A stretch of 64,000 nucleotides of DNA from Frigidibacter sp. Its GTDB lineage: Bacteria; Pseudomonadota; Alphaproteobacteria; Rhodobacterales; Rhodobacteraceae. Positions 44,776-55,786 of this stretch are shown here, one piece after another. The DNA lies in NCBI RefSeq assembly GCF_030695035.1, contig NZ_JAUYTT010000008.1:248001-312000 (forward strand), given 5' to 3'. A program made the position numbers and the translations under genes. The number at the start of each line of letters is the position of its first letter. The stretch's first letter is position 1. Below the pieces are notes generated by a model. That model did not search any database. It was given only the letters and a program-made list of their open reading frames with translations, and was not told the origin of the DNA.

Positions 44776-45279
44776 ATGGCCGACATCAAGGATCCCGAAA
44801 ACACCATTCTGGTAGAGCTCAAGGACGGCACCGTCGCCATCGAGCTTCTGGCAGACATCGCCCCGCAACATGCCGAGCGCATGAAGGCCCTGGCCCGCGC
44901 CGGTGCCTATGACGGCGTGATCTTCCACCGCGTGATCGAGGGCTTCATGGCCCAGACCGGTGATGTGGAGCATGGCAAGCCCGGCGGCAATGCCGGCCGC
45001 GCCGGCACCGGCGGCTCGGATATGCCCGACCTGCCCGCCGAATTCAGCCGCATCCCGCATGACCGCGGCACGCTCGGCGCTGCCCGCTCGCAGAACCCGA
45101 ACTCGGCCAACAGCCAGTTCTTCATCAACTTCAAGGACAACCACTTCCTGAACGGGCAATACACGGTCTATGGCCGGGTGATCTCGGGCATGGAATTCGT
45201 CGACAAGATCGCCCGCGGCGAACCGCCGGCGAAGCCCGATGCGATGATCTCGGTGAAGGTGGCCTCCGATGCAGCGTGA
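44776..45279 (+). CDS. Peptidyl-prolyl cis-trans isomerase, cyclophilin type (cytoplasmic)
   Basis: A 167-residue cyclophilin without a signal peptide. Active-site segments: DGVIFHRVIEGFMAQTGD (with the catalytic Arg), NPNSANSQFFINF and FLNGQYTVYGRVISGMEFVDKI. AAAAGGAGG precedes the ATG at 44776. It accelerates proline isomerisation in the cytoplasm. It overlaps the next gene, a second cyclophilin, by 11 bases, suggesting a tandem duplication with one copy redirected to the periplasm. Confidence 0.93.
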   Translation: MADIKDPENTILVELKDGTVAIELLADIAPQHAERMKALARAGAYDGVIFHRVIEGFMAQTGDVEHGKPGGNAGRAGTGGSDMPDLPAEFSRIPHDRGTLGAARSQNPNSANSQFFINFKDNHFLNGQYTVYGRVISGMEFVDKIARGEPPAKPDAMISVKVASDAA

Positions 45280-45880
45280 TCGCCTGATCGCCGGCGGCAT
45301 GATGGCGGCGGGGCTTGCCGTCCTCGGCGCCTTCGCGCTGACCCAGATGCCAAGCGCGGCGCAGGCCGCGACCGATGGCCCGGGCCCGAACCTGATCGTC
45401 GAGGTTGGCGGCTCCACCACCGGCCAGATCGTGATCGACCTTCTGCCCGAGGTAGCCCCGAAGCATGTCGAGCAGATCACCGCTCTGGCCGCCGAGGGTG
45501 CGTATGACGGCGTGGTGTTCCACCGCGTCATCGAGGGCTTCATGGCGCAGACCGGCGATGTCGAATTCGGCAAGCAGGGTGGCAACACCCAGATGGCCGG
45601 CATGGGCGGCTCGTCGCGCCCCGATCTGCCCGCCGAGTTCTCGGACCTCTCGTTCGAGCGTGGCGTGGTCGGCATGGCCCGCTCGCAAAGCCCGGATTCG
45701 GCGAACAGCCAGTTCTTCATCATGTTCGCGCCGGGCGAGTTCCTGAACGGCCAATACACCGTCGTCGGCAATGTCGTGTCGGGGATGGAGGTCGTGGACG
45801 CGATCAAGAAGGGCGATCAGGCCGCGAATGGCGCGGTCGAGGACCCGGACTTCATGGCGAGCGTGACTGTCGCCGAGTGA
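45269..45880 (+). CDS. Peptidyl-prolyl cis-trans isomerase, cyclophilin type (exported)
   Basis: A 203-residue cyclophilin with an N-terminal hydrophobic export signal (LIAGGMMAAGLAVLGAFALT, processing near AQAA at residues 31-34). The active-site blocks DGVVFHRVIEGFMAQTGD and SPDSANSQFFIMF closely parallel those of the upstream cytoplasmic copy. Probably periplasmic. The start overlaps the end of the first cyclophilin gene by 11 bases. Tandem hairpins and a bidirectional terminator follow. Confidence 0.92.
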   Translation: MQRDRLIAGGMMAAGLAVLGAFALTQMPSAAQAATDGPGPNLIVEVGGSTTGQIVIDLLPEVAPKHVEQITALAAEGAYDGVVFHRVIEGFMAQTGDVEFGKQGGNTQMAGMGGSSRPDLPAEFSDLSFERGVVGMARSQSPDSANSQFFIMFAPGEFLNGQYTVVGNVVSGMEVVDAIKKGDQAANGAVEDPDFMASVTVAE

Positions 45881-45893
45881 CCCTTGGCCAAGG

Positions 45894-45943
45894 CCGGGGG
45901 CGCTGCCCCCGGACGTGGCTAAAGCCGGGGGCGCTGCCCCCGG
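45894..45943. repeat. Tandem CCGGGGGCGCTGCCCCCGG hairpins
   Basis: The same 19-bp perfect palindrome occurs at 45894-45912 and 45925-45943, a 31-bp period, right after the second cyclophilin gene. The related core GGGGGC...GCCCCC also trails other copies of the ATATCC-GGGGG element. Confidence 0.85.
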
Positions 45944-45969
45944 ACCCCCGGGATATTTGGGCCAAAACG
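45944..45969 (-). repeat. ATATCC-GGGGG intergenic repeat, copy 5
   Basis: On the minus strand it reads TTCGTTTTGGCCCAAATATC then CCGGGGG. The GGGGG end abuts the tandem hairpins. It lies between the cyclophilin gene and the terminator shared with tyrS. Confidence 0.75.
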
Positions 45970-45974
45970 AAGGG

Positions 45975-46008
45975 AAAGGGGCGGCGCCGGGTTGGTGGCC
46001 GCCCCTTT
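45975..46008. terminator. Bidirectional terminator between the cyclophilin gene and tyrS
   Basis: AAAGGGGCGGC (45975-45985) and GCCGCCCCTTT (45998-46008) form a perfect 11-bp stem with A tracts on one side and T tracts on the other, so it can act in both directions between these convergent genes. Confidence 0.85.
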
Positions 46009-46011
46009 GCT

Positions 46012-47262
46012 TTAGGCCAGGGTCACCAGCGCGTGGCGTTTCTTGCCGGCGCTGAGTTTCAGCGGCTCGGCCAGATCGGCGGCGCCGATCATCTGGCCGG
46101 TATCGGTCGCGGCCTCGTCGTTGAGGCGCAACCCGCCCTCGGCGATCAGCCGCTTGGCATCCTTGCCGGACTTGGCGAGGCCCGAGCGCACCACCAGCTG
46201 CGCAAGGCTGATGCCCTCGCCAACTTCCTCCGCACTCAGCGCCAGCGTCGGAAGCTCCTCGCCCACGCCGCCATGCTCGAACACCTCGCGCGCGGTGGCT
46301 TCCGCCGCCGCCGCCGCCTCAAGCCCGTGCAGCAGGCCCGTGACCTCATTGGCCAGGATCACCTTGGCCGCGTTGATCTCGGACCCTTCCAGCGCGCCGA
46401 GGCGGTCGCATTCCTCCACCGGCAGCTCGGTATAGAGCTTCAGGAACCGGCCCACATCGGCATCGGTGGTGTTGCGCCAGAACTGCCAGAACTCATAGGG
46501 CGAGAGCATCGCCGAGCTGAGCCACACCGCGCCGCCCGCCGACTTGCCCATCTTGCGCCCGTCGCTGGTGGTCAGCAGCGGCGAGGTCAGCCCATAGATC
46601 TCATGGTCCAGCACCCGGCGCGTCAGGTCGATGCCGTTGATGATATTGCCCCACTGGTCCGACCCGCCCATCTGCAGCACGCAGCCATGGCGGCGGTTCA
46701 GCTCCAGGAAGTCATAGGCCTGCAGGATCATGTAGTTGAACTCGAGGAAAGACAGCGACTGCTCGCGGTCCAGCCGCGACTTGACGCTCTCGAAGCTCAG
46801 CATCCGGTTGACGCTGAAATGCCGCCCGATATCGCGCAGGAACTCGAGGTAGTTGAGGTTGTCGAGCCATTCGGCATTGTTGAGCATCACTGCATCGGTG
46901 GGCCCGGTGCCGTAGGCAAGGTAGCGCGCGAAGACCTGCCCCATGCCGGCGATGTTCTCGTCGATCTTCTGGGGCGTCAGCAGCGGGCGTTCTTCGGCGC
47001 GGAACGAGGGATCGCCCACCTTGGTGGTGCCCCCGCCCATCAGCGTGATCGGCTTGCCGCCCGATTTCTGCAGCCAGCGCAGCATCATGATGTTGAGCAA
47101 ATGCCCGACATGCAGCGAGGCGGCGGTGGCATCATACCCGATATAGGCCGGTACCACGCCCGCCATCAGCGCGCCGTCCAGCGCCTGAATGTCGGTGCAA
47201 TCCGCCAGATAGCCCCGCTCGATCATGATCGAGAGGAAATCGGATTTCGGGTGCCAGGTCAT
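46012..47262 (-). CDS. tyrS: Tyrosine--tRNA ligase
   Basis: A 416-residue class I synthetase. The HIGH-like motif is LHVGHLLN near residue 50; [20 protein letters not shown] is the tyrosine/ATP pocket; the KMSKS loop is [10 protein letters not shown]-terminal S4-like RNA-binding domain ([18 protein letters not shown]) follows. It diverges from anmK with a 103-bp gap and ends at a strong bidirectional terminator. Confidence 0.97.
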   Translation of the reverse strand: MTWHPKSDFLSIMIERGYLADCTDIQALDGALMAGVVPAYIGYDATAASLHVGHLLNIMMLRWLQKSGGKPITLMGGGTTKVGDPSFRAEERPLLTPQKIDENIAGMGQVFARYLAYGTGPTDAVMLNNAEWLDNLNYLEFLRDIGRHFSVNRMLSFESVKSRLDREQSLSFLEFNYMILQAYDFLELNRRHGCVLQMGGSDQWGNIINGIDLTRRVLDHEIYGLTSPLLTTSDGRKMGKSAGGAVWLSSAMLSPYEFWQFWRNTTDADVGRFLKLYTELPVEECDRLGALEGSEINAAKVILANEVTGLLHGLEAAAAAEATAREVFEHGGVGEELPTLALSAEEVGEGISLAQLVVRSGLAKSGKDAKRLIAEGGLRLNDEAATDTGQMIGAADLAEPLKLSAGKKRHALVTLA

Positions 47263-47365
47263 CGCCGGTTCCAGTTCTGCTTGTCGATGTCATCCACCTG
47301 CGCGCATATATCGGGCTGGCGGGCAAAGGGAAAGACCCGCGGCCAAGACGTTATTGGGGGGCAGT

Positions 47366-48469
47366 ATGGGACGAGTACAGGAACCGGTCTGGGCGCTTGG
47401 CACCATGTCCGGCACCTCGCTGGACGGGGTCGATGCGGCGCTGGTGCTGACGGATGGGCACCGGATCCATGAGTTCGGGGCAACCGCCTACCGGCCCTAT
47501 ACCGAGGCTGAGCGCGCCGTGCTGCGCGCCGCGCTTGGCCGCTGGCCCGGCGAGGCAGGCGTGGCCGAGGCGGCGGAGGTGGTGGAGACGGCCCATGCCG
47601 AGCTGCTCTCGCGCTTCGACGGCGCCGATCTGGTCGGCTTCCACGGCCAGACCCTCGCCCATGATCCGCGCGGGCGGGGCACCCATCAGGCCGGCAATGG
47701 CGCGGTGCTGGCGGCGGTGCTGGACCTGCCGGTGGTCTGGGATTTCCGGACCTCGGACGTGACGCTTGGCGGGCAGGGCGCGCCGCTGGCGCCGTTCTAC
47801 CATTTCGCCTGTGCGCGGTTCATCGGGGCGACCGAGCCGCTGGCCTTCCTGAACCTCGGCGGCGTCGGCAACCTGACCTGGGTGGACCCCGCGCTGCCGG
47901 GGCCCGAGGTGGCGGGGGCGCTGCTGGCCTTCGACACCGGCCCGGCCAATGCGCCGGTGAACGACCTGATGCAGGCGCGGCTTGGCCTTGCGCAGGATGA
48001 GGGCGGGGCGCTGGCGGCGACGGGCGTGGTGGACGAGGCGGTGATCGAGGCCTTCCTCGCCCATCCCTATTTCTACAAGATGCCGCCGAAGTCGCTGGAC
48101 CGGAACGATTTCTCCGGGTTGCTGGAGGCAGTGGCCAGCCTGCCAGACGCCGATGCCGCCGCCACCCTCACCGCCGCCGCTGCCGCTGCCGTCGCGCGGG
48201 GCGCCGAGCATTTCCCACGCCTGCCCAGCCAAATTCTGGTGGCGGGAGGCGGGCGCCACAATGCCACGCTGATGGCGATGCTGACAGACAGGCTCGCCTG
48301 CCCGGTGCTCCCGGTGGAAGCAGCAGGGCTGGATGGCGACATGCTGGAAGCGCAGGCCTTCGCCTTCCTCGCGGTGCGGGTGCAGCGCGGCATGGCGACC
48401 AGTTGCCCTACGACCACCGGCGTTGCCGCGGCGGTGGGCGGCGGGCGGATCAGCCGGCCCGGTTCCTGA
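47366..48469 (+). CDS. anmK: Anhydro-N-acetylmuramic acid kinase
   Basis: A 367-residue sugar kinase of the ASKHA fold that hydrolyses and phosphorylates 1,6-anhydroMurNAc to MurNAc-6-phosphate during peptidoglycan recycling. Seen: [18 protein letters not shown] (residues 9-26), [39 protein letters not shown] and the C-terminal [13 protein letters not shown]. The start at 47366 follows a G-rich ribosome site; the longer frame from 47225 overlaps tyrS and is rejected. The next gene converges and overlaps its end by 20 bp. Confidence 0.95.
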   Translation: MGRVQEPVWALGTMSGTSLDGVDAALVLTDGHRIHEFGATAYRPYTEAERAVLRAALGRWPGEAGVAEAAEVVETAHAELLSRFDGADLVGFHGQTLAHDPRGRGTHQAGNGAVLAAVLDLPVVWDFRTSDVTLGGQGAPLAPFYHFACARFIGATEPLAFLNLGGVGNLTWVDPALPGPEVAGALLAFDTGPANAPVNDLMQARLGLAQDEGGALAATGVVDEAVIEAFLAHPYFYKMPPKSLDRNDFSGLLEAVASLPDADAAATLTAAAAAAVARGAEHFPRLPSQILVAGGGRHNATLMAMLTDRLACPVLPVEAAGLDGDMLEAQAFAFLAVRVQRGMATSCPTTTGVAAAVGGGRISRPGS

Positions 48470-49355
48470 ACATCGACAGGGAATAGAGCACCAGCGCGCC
48501 CCAGATCATCGCAAAGCCGAGCGCCTGCGCCGCCCCGAACGGCTCGCCAAACACGAACACCGCCGTCAGGAAGATCATCGTCGGCGCAATATACTGCATG
48601 ATCCCGATGGTCGACAGCCGCAGCCCCTTCGCGCCATTGGCATAGAGGATCAGCGGCACCGCCGTCACCAGCCCGCAGCCCAGAAGCAGGCCTGTGTCCA
48701 TCGGGCTGCCCATCAGGAAATGCCCCTGACCGCTATAGGCCAGCCAGCCCAGCCAGATCAGCGCCGGCGGGGTCAGCATCAGCACCTCGAGGAAGAAGCC
48801 CTGGTTGGGCCCGATGGGCAACTGCTTCTTCAGGTAGGCATAGGCCCCCCAGCTCAGCATCAGCGCAATCGCCACCACCGGCAGCTTGCCAAGCTGCACG
48901 GTCAGCACCACCACGGCGAGTGCCGCCAGCGCGATGGCGGCCTTTTGCAGGCCCGAGGGCCGCTCTCCCAGCAGGACCGCGCCCAGAAAGATGCTGAACA
49001 GCGGGTTGATGTAATAGCCAAGCGCCGCGTCCAGCGCGTGATCGTTGACGATGGCCCAGATGTAGATGCCCCAGTTGACCGAGATCAGCGCCGCCGTCAC
49101 CGCCGCCATGCCGATCATCCGCGGGGTTTGCAGGGCGCGCTTCAGGTCGGCAGTGCGGCGCGAGACGATCAGCACGACACCGGCCACCGGCAGCGACCAC
49201 AGCGCCCGGTGGGCAATGATCTCCACCGGGGGAATATGCGCCAGCGCCTTCATGTAGAGCGGCAGGAACCCCCAGAGCAGATAGGCGCCAAGCGCATAGC
49301 CGAACCCGGCGAGGCTGTCTTCGTTGCGGGGCGGGGCGGCGGGGACATCGGTCAT
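48450..49355 (-). CDS. rarD: RarD-type EamA transporter
   Basis: A 301-residue DMT transporter with ten helices. The opening [22 protein letters not shown], the [32 protein letters not shown] segment and [20 protein letters not shown] are diagnostic of RarD proteins. RarD is described as a chloramphenicol-sensitivity-related permease, true substrate unclear. It overlaps anmK tail to tail by 20 bp and diverges from the globin gene. Confidence 0.92.
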   Translation of the reverse strand: MTDVPAAPPRNEDSLAGFGYALGAYLLWGFLPLYMKALAHIPPVEIIAHRALWSLPVAGVVLIVSRRTADLKRALQTPRMIGMAAVTAALISVNWGIYIWAIVNDHALDAALGYYINPLFSIFLGAVLLGERPSGLQKAAIALAALAVVVLTVQLGKLPVVAIALMLSWGAYAYLKKQLPIGPNQGFFLEVLMLTPPALIWLGWLAYSGQGHFLMGSPMDTGLLLGCGLVTAVPLILYANGAKGLRLSTIGIMQYIAPTMIFLTAVFVFGEPFGAAQALGFAMIWGALVLYSLSMFRNRAG

Positions 49356-49434
49356 GGCGAAGCCCTAGCCGCTGGCCGCGCCGGCCACCAATGCAAACTT
49401 GTGCCGGTGACAATCGCCGTGGGGTGGGCAGCGA

Positions 49435-49448
49435 TTGATGTGGATCAA
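49435..49448. promoter_or_regulatory. FNR/FnrL-type anaerobox upstream of the globin gene
   Basis: TTGATGTGGATCAA, the same 14-mer as at 1153 and a perfect FNR consensus, is centred about 75 bp before the globin start codon, in the divergent region with rarD. FNR control of a bacterial hemoglobin is known for Vitreoscilla vgb. Confidence 0.8.
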
Positions 49449-49515
49449 GGCAGGCGCGCGGTACCGCCCGCAGGCTTGCGCCTATTGCCCCTCCCCAATT
49501 GCCCCGGAGCCCCCC

Positions 49516-49932
49516 ATGCCGCTGTCCGACACCCAGAAGACGCAGATCCGTGACGGGTTCGCCCATCTGCGCGAAAGCCTGCAACCCGCCTCGCTGGCCT
49601 TCTACGAGGCGTTCTTCCGCCGCCGCCCCGACCTGCGCCCGATGTTCCGCGACGATCTGGCCGGGCAGGGGATGCGGTTCATGGCGACGCTCGGGCTTGT
49701 CGTCGATGCGCTCGACACGCCCGAGGAGCTGGCGGAGCGGCTGGCCGAACTGGGCCGGGGCCATGCCGCGCTTGGCGTGAAGGCCGAGCATTTCGCCCCG
49801 ATGGGCGAGGCGTTGATCGACACGTTGCAGGCGCAACTCGGGGCCGAGTTCACGCCGGAGGCCGAGGCGGCCTGGCGCGCCGCCTATGCCGAGGTCGCCC
49901 GCCAGCTTGTCGCCAGCGGGCAGCTTGCCTGA
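49516..49932 (+). CDS. Single-domain bacterial globin (Vitreoscilla-hemoglobin-like)
   Basis: A 138-residue globin with no reductase domain. Landmarks: SLAFYEAFFRRRPDLRPMF places the CD1 Phe at residue 44; Gln51 in GQGMRFM occupies the likely distal E7 site; LAELGRGHAALGVKAEHF gives the proximal F8 His83. This pattern matches Vgb and the globin half of flavohemoglobins. Likely roles are oxygen delivery or NO detoxification at low oxygen. The ATG at 49516 fits the family length; the frame extends upstream through the FNR box, so that extension is not coding. The gene appears monocistronic. Confidence 0.88.
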   Translation: MPLSDTQKTQIRDGFAHLRESLQPASLAFYEAFFRRRPDLRPMFRDDLAGQGMRFMATLGLVVDALDTPEELAERLAELGRGHAALGVKAEHFAPMGEALIDTLQAQLGAEFTPEAEAAWRAAYAEVARQLVASGQLA

Positions 49933-49961
49933 TGCGGACGGGGGGGGCGGCCCCCTAGCGC

Positions 49962-51682
<1,721 letters not shown>

Positions 51683-51721
51683 GCGCCTTGCCTCCAACGC
51701 CTCTTGTGCCGGGGTTTACGC

Positions 51722-51769
51722 GGTTTCCGCGCGCGCGAAAACCCCTTCATCCCGGGTGTTTGCGCAAAC
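51722..51769. promoter_or_regulatory. Palindromic sites upstream of fur
   Basis: A perfect 12-bp palindrome GTTTGCGCAAAC (51758-51769) and a near-perfect 22-bp dyad beginning GGTTTCCGCGCG (51722-51743) lie in the 175-bp divergent region between fur and a DMT transporter gene. Both have GTTT...AAAC ends. The binding protein is unknown. Confidence 0.4.
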
Positions 51770-51857
51770 CTGCCGCTGGGGGCGGAGGCGTCGGTGTTGC
51801 GCCGGGGTTTGCGCCTGCGCCGTACCCGGGATAGATCGGCGGCAACGGAGGAGCAGC

Positions 51858-52769
51858 ATGCATCGCAAAGACCGGATCGACATGTTTGGCGCGGTGTCCC
51901 TGACCGGGTTCGCGCTGTTCCTTGCCATCAATCAGGTGGTGATCAAGCTGGTGAACGAGGGGCTGCAGCCGGTGTTCTTTGCCGGGGCACGCTCGGCCCT
52001 TGCGGTGCTGTGCCTCTGGGCCTTCATGGCCTGGCGCGGCCGCCCGCCGCGGCTGACGCGGGCGATGGCGGCGCCGGGGCTGCTGATCGGGCTGACCTTC
52101 TCGGCCGAGTTCCTGCTGCTGTTCCTGGCGCTGGACCTGACCACCGTCACCCGCAGCGCGATCCTGTTCTATTCGATGCCGGTCTGGATGGCGATTGGCG
52201 CGCATCTGTGGATGCCGGGAGAGAAGATCGGGCCGGCCAAGGCGGTGGGCCTCGCGCTGGCGCTGGCCGGGGTCAGTTGGGCGATGCTCGACAGGGGCGC
52301 GGGCGCGCCGGCCCCGGGGCAGGCGCCGAGCCTTCTGGGCGATCTTTGCGCGCTTGGCGCCGCCATCGGTTGGGCCGGCACCGCGCTGATGGCCCGCGCG
52401 ACCAAGCTGCGGAATGAACGGCCAGAGATGCAGCTGTTCTGGCAGGTTCTGGTCTCGGCCCCGGTGCTGCTGATCGCGGCACCGCTCTTCGGCCCGCTGA
52501 TCCGAGAGTTGCAGCCCATCCACATCGCCGGGCTGGTCTTCCACGCCGTCGCCGTCGTCTCCGCCGGGTTCATGTTCTGGCTGTGGCTGCTGTCGGTCTA
52601 CCCGGTGTCCAGCGTCGCCAGCTTCTCTTTCCTCAGCCCGGTGTTCAGCGTCGGGCTGGGATGGGCGCTTCTGGGCGAACAGGTGGGTCTGTCGCTGATC
52701 GGCGCGCTGGCGCTGGTGGCGGCGGGGATCGTGCTGATCAACCGGCCGCGGCGGGCTGTGGCGCTTTAG
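51858..52769 (+). CDS. DMT-superfamily (EamA) transporter
   Basis: A 303-residue ten-helix transporter with two EamA repeats (first residue 10-140 with FALFLAINQVVIKLVNEGLQPVFFAGARSA split across helices 1-2, second from about 165). CGGAGGAGC lies six bases before the ATG at 51858. The frame upstream of this ATG overlaps fur antisense and is not credible. The substrate is unknown. It ends overlapping the convergent EEP-family gene by 32 bp. Confidence 0.83.
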   Translation: MHRKDRIDMFGAVSLTGFALFLAINQVVIKLVNEGLQPVFFAGARSALAVLCLWAFMAWRGRPPRLTRAMAAPGLLIGLTFSAEFLLLFLALDLTTVTRSAILFYSMPVWMAIGAHLWMPGEKIGPAKAVGLALALAGVSWAMLDRGAGAPAPGQAPSLLGDLCALGAAIGWAGTALMARATKLRNERPEMQLFWQVLVSAPVLLIAAPLFGPLIRELQPIHIAGLVFHAVAVVSAGFMFWLWLLSVYPVSSVASFSFLSPVFSVGLGWALLGEQVGLSLIGALALVAAGIVLINRPRRAVAL

Positions 52770-53460
52770 GATCCATCCGCACATCGGCCCAGATCGGCAG
52801 ATGGTCCGACGCGACCCGCGCCAGCGGTGTATCGAGCACGCCGGCATCCAGCAGATGCAGCCCCATCCCAAGCGCCACCCGGTCCAGCCGGCCGATGGGC
52901 TGGCTCGCCGGGAAGCTGCGGCCCGGGGCGTGGACGTGGAAGGCGTCAATCAGCGGCTCCATCCCGCCCGCCACCGACCATTCGTTGAAATCGCCCAGGA
53001 TCACCGTCGGCATCTCTGCGTGACCAGCCAGCGCCGCCCGGATCGCCGCCAACTGCAACCGCCGCCAGCGCCGCATCAGCCCCAGATGCACGCAGACGAC
53101 GCGGTAGGGCGCGCCGCCGCCCGCCACCTCCACCGCCAGCGCGCCGCGCGGCTCCAGCGCCGGCAGCTCCAGCCGCTCGATGCGCTGTGCCACCAGCCCC
53201 CGGCGCAGCAGCACCGTCTGCCCATGCCAGCCAAGGCTCTCGGGGGACTGCGCCGCATCCACGGGCGCAAAATCCGTCTGCTCTGCGATCAGGCCCGGGG
53301 GCAGCGCGAAGGGCCGCGGCGCATAGCGTCGGTCCACCTCTTGCAGCGCAACCACATCGGCCGACAGGGCGTTGATCACGTCAAGCGTTCGCCCCGGCAG
53401 GCGTTGCCGGTCGGAGCCAAGGCATTTGCGGATATTGTAGCTGGCAAGTCGGGTGCGCAT
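52738..53460 (-). CDS. Endonuclease/exonuclease/phosphatase (EEP) family hydrolase
   Basis: A 240-residue metal-dependent phosphoesterase. Core motifs: LASYNIRKCLG, VVALQEVDRRYAPRPF (catalytic Glu), VVCVHLGLM, VILGDFNEWS (Asp-x-Asn) and the terminal ASDHLPIWADV (Asp-His). No signal peptide or membrane anchor is obvious with the start at 53460. Substrates in the family range from DNA to phospholipids; this one cannot be narrowed. The start codon is close to an AT-rich TTATAT, so a short or absent leader is possible. Confidence 0.82.
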   Translation of the reverse strand: MRTRLASYNIRKCLGSDRQRLPGRTLDVINALSADVVALQEVDRRYAPRPFALPPGLIAEQTDFAPVDAAQSPESLGWHGQTVLLRRGLVAQRIERLELPALEPRGALAVEVAGGGAPYRVVCVHLGLMRRWRRLQLAAIRAALAGHAEMPTVILGDFNEWSVAGGMEPLIDAFHVHAPGRSFPASQPIGRLDRVALGMGLHLLDAGVLDTPLARVASDHLPIWADVRMDPKAPQPAAAG

Positions 53461-53512
53461 ATCGTTGATATAAGACCGGACGACAGCCGGAAAAAGCGGG
53501 CAGGGGAAGAAG

Positions 53513-54175
53513 ATGGCCGAGACCGGCACATGGACGGCGAAATTCCGCAGGCAGCCCTATGTGGTGCAACTGATATGGGCGAGTCTTGCACTGGCCTTCC
53601 TCGTCGCGGCAGCCACGCTGAACTGGTCGCTGGCCTTCATTGCGGCGGCGACCTTCCTTTTGTCGCTGGCGCCGATCCTGTTCGTGCGGCGCATCGGGGT
53701 GCAATTGCCGATGTCGTTCTTCGCCGGGATCGTGATCTTCATCTATGCCACGATCTTCCTCGGCGAGGCCTTCGACTTGTACGAGCGCTACAGCTGGTGG
53801 GACGTGGTCTTGCATGGCGGCTCGGCGCTTGGCTTCGGGCTGATCGGCTTCCTGTTCGTCTTCACCATGTTCGAAGGCGACCGATATGCCGCCCCGGCCT
53901 GGGCGATGGCCTTCATCGCCTTCAGCTTTGCCGTGACCATCGGCGCGCTGTGGGAGATTTTCGAGTTCTTCATGGACCAGACCTTCGGGCTGAACATGCA
54001 AAAATCGGGCTTGGTCGACACGATGTGGGACCTGATCGTCGATGTGATCGGCGGGTCTTTCGGCGCGTTCTCGGGGTTCCTGTTCCTCAAGGGCCGGCAG
54101 CTTGGCGGCTTCACCGGGGTGCTGCACGAGTTCATCCAGAAGAACCGCAAGCTGTTCCGGCGCCTGCGGAAATAG
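53513..54175 (+). CDS. Multi-pass membrane protein of unknown function
   Basis: Not firmly recognised. A 220-residue protein with about six helices; the centre has SWWDVVLHGGSALGFGLIGF and the C-terminal half has GALWEIFEFFMDQ and MWDLIVDVIGGSFGAFSGF. The WWD...LHGGSA and WEIFEF...D...D pattern resembles the YjdF/DUF2238 group of membrane proteins. A basic C-terminal tail (KNRKLFRRLRK) is probably cytoplasmic. It diverges from the EEP gene with only 52 bp between starts. Confidence 0.7.
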   Translation: MAETGTWTAKFRRQPYVVQLIWASLALAFLVAAATLNWSLAFIAAATFLLSLAPILFVRRIGVQLPMSFFAGIVIFIYATIFLGEAFDLYERYSWWDVVLHGGSALGFGLIGFLFVFTMFEGDRYAAPAWAMAFIAFSFAVTIGALWEIFEFFMDQTFGLNMQKSGLVDTMWDLIVDVIGGSFGAFSGFLFLKGRQLGGFTGVLHEFIQKNRKLFRRLRK

Positions 54176-54216
54176 CGCCGCTTAGGTGTCGCAGCCAACC
54201 TTCACGTCCCGCAACT

Positions 54217-55659
54217 TCACGTCCCGCAATACGTGCGCTGCACCCGCTGCTCGGGCCAGGGCGCGGCGCGGAAGGGATCGTCCGCCGCGGCGTCAAAGGG
54301 CGCGGCCAGCGCCGCGTTCAGCGCGTGGAACGGCGCGAAGTCGCCGGCGGTGGCCGCAACGATGGCCTCCTCCACCCGGTGATTGCGCGGGATGATCGCG
54401 GGGTTGACGCCCGCCATCCGCGCCTCGGCCCCAGGCGCGTCTTGCGCCAGCCGGGCCTGCCAGTCCGGGGCCCAGGTGTCGAAGGCGGCGGGGTCCGTGA
54501 ACTCGTCCCGCGCGCGGCCTTCTCCCAGCCCGCGGAACACCCGGGTGAAATCTGCCCGCTCCACCGCCATCCGGGTCAGCAGCGCTTCGATCAGCGGCCG
54601 GTCGGCTTCGGTGGGGGCGGTCAGGCCAAGCTTCGCCCCGAACTTCGCAATCCAGGCCGCCTGATAAAGATCGGCAAAGCGGTGGATCGAGGCCGTCGCC
54701 ACCTCCACCGCCGCCTGCGCCGCGGCTTCGCTGTCATCCTCGGCAATCAGCGGCAACAGGCAGCTCGCCAGCTGCGCCAGGTTCCAGACCGCGATCTGCG
54801 GCTGGTTGGCATAGGCATAGCGGCCCTGGCTGTCGATCGAGGAGAAGACCGTATCCGGGTGATACTCGTCCATGAAGGCGCAGGGGCCATAGTCGATGGT
54901 CTCGCCCGAGACCGCCATATTGTCGGTGTTCATCACCCCGTGGATGAAGCCAAGCGCCATCCACTCCGCGATCAGCCGCGCCTGCGCCGCCACCACCGCA
55001 TCGAGCAAGGCCAGCGGGCCCTCGGCCCCGGGATAGTGCCGGGCAATCACATGATCCGTCAGCAGCTGCAGCGCCTCGGTATCCTGCCGCGCCGCGAAGA
55101 ACTGGAAGGTGCCGACGCGGATATGGCTCGCCGCCACCCGCAGCAGCACGGCGCCGGGCAGGGCGCGCCCGTCGCGGATCACGCTCTCGCCGGTGGTGGC
55201 GGCCGCCAGCGCCCGCGTCGTCGGCACCCCAAGCGCCGCCATCGCCTCGGACACCAGATACTCGCGCAGCACCGGCCCCAGCCAGGCCCGCCCGTCACCG
55301 CGGCGCGAGAAGGGGGTCGGGCCGGAGCCCTTGAGTTGCAGGTCAACCCGCCCAAGGGGGCTGACGATCTCGCCCAGCAAGATCGCGCGCCCGTCGCCAA
55401 GCTGCGGCGACCAGCCGCCGAACTGGTGCCCGGCATAGGCCTGCGCCAGCGGCTCCGCGCCGCCCGGCACCAGATTGCCCGCGACCATCGCCACCCCGTC
55501 CGGCCCTGCCAGCGCCTCGGCATCCAGCCCCAGGGCCCGCGCCAGCCCCGCATTCACCGCAATCATCCCCGGCGCCTTCACCGGCGCCGGCGCCTGCCGC
55601 ACATGGAACCGCGCAGGCAACCGGGCATAGCTGTTGTCGAAAGGCAGGGTCAGGGTCAT
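54217..55659 (-). CDS. selO: Protein adenylyltransferase SelO (YdiU family)
   Basis: A 480-residue pseudokinase-fold enzyme that transfers AMP to proteins. Seen: the N-terminal [15 protein letters not shown], the characteristic [20 protein letters not shown] block, [42 protein letters not shown] (catalytic region) and the C-terminal RTYCG with a conserved Cys. The ATG at 55659 follows GAGGAG; a longer frame to 55728 is not conserved-looking. Located downstream of the nucleoside hydrolase gene with a repeat element between. Confidence 0.93.
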   Translation of the reverse strand: MTLTLPFDNSYARLPARFHVRQAPAPVKAPGMIAVNAGLARALGLDAEALAGPDGVAMVAGNLVPGGAEPLAQAYAGHQFGGWSPQLGDGRAILLGEIVSPLGRVDLQLKGSGPTPFSRRGDGRAWLGPVLREYLVSEAMAALGVPTTRALAAATTGESVIRDGRALPGAVLLRVAASHIRVGTFQFFAARQDTEALQLLTDHVIARHYPGAEGPLALLDAVVAAQARLIAEWMALGFIHGVMNTDNMAVSGETIDYGPCAFMDEYHPDTVFSSIDSQGRYAYANQPQIAVWNLAQLASCLLPLIAEDDSEAAAQAAVEVATASIHRFADLYQAAWIAKFGAKLGLTAPTEADRPLIEALLTRMAVERADFTRVFRGLGEGRARDEFTDPAAFDTWAPDWQARLAQDAPGAEARMAGVNPAIIPRNHRVEEAIVAATAGDFAPFHALNAALAAPFDAAADDPFRAAPWPEQRVQRTYCGT

Positions 55660-55729
55660 CGCGCGTCTCCTCTGGCCCCTCCATATGGGCACGCAACCGG
55701 CCACAGATAACCCCGCACCCATCTCCATC

Positions 55730-55783
55730 TTCTTTGCAAAAATATCCCGGGGGGAGTCCGAAGGACGGGGGGCAGCGCCCCCC
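55730..55783 (+). repeat. ATATCC-GGGGG intergenic repeat, copy 6
   Basis: TTCTTTGCAAAAATATCCCG then GGGGG, followed by GTCCGAAGGAC and the hairpin GGGGGG-CAGCG-CCCCCC (55767-55783). On the minus strand the hairpin begins three bases after the nucleoside hydrolase stop, so it may terminate that gene before selO. Confidence 0.75.
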
Positions 55784-55786
55784 TTG

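Noticed and set aside
52801-55710. 969-codon plus-strand frame across the EEP, membrane protein and selO genes
   Set aside because: It crosses genes on both strands and has the biased composition of a shadow frame.
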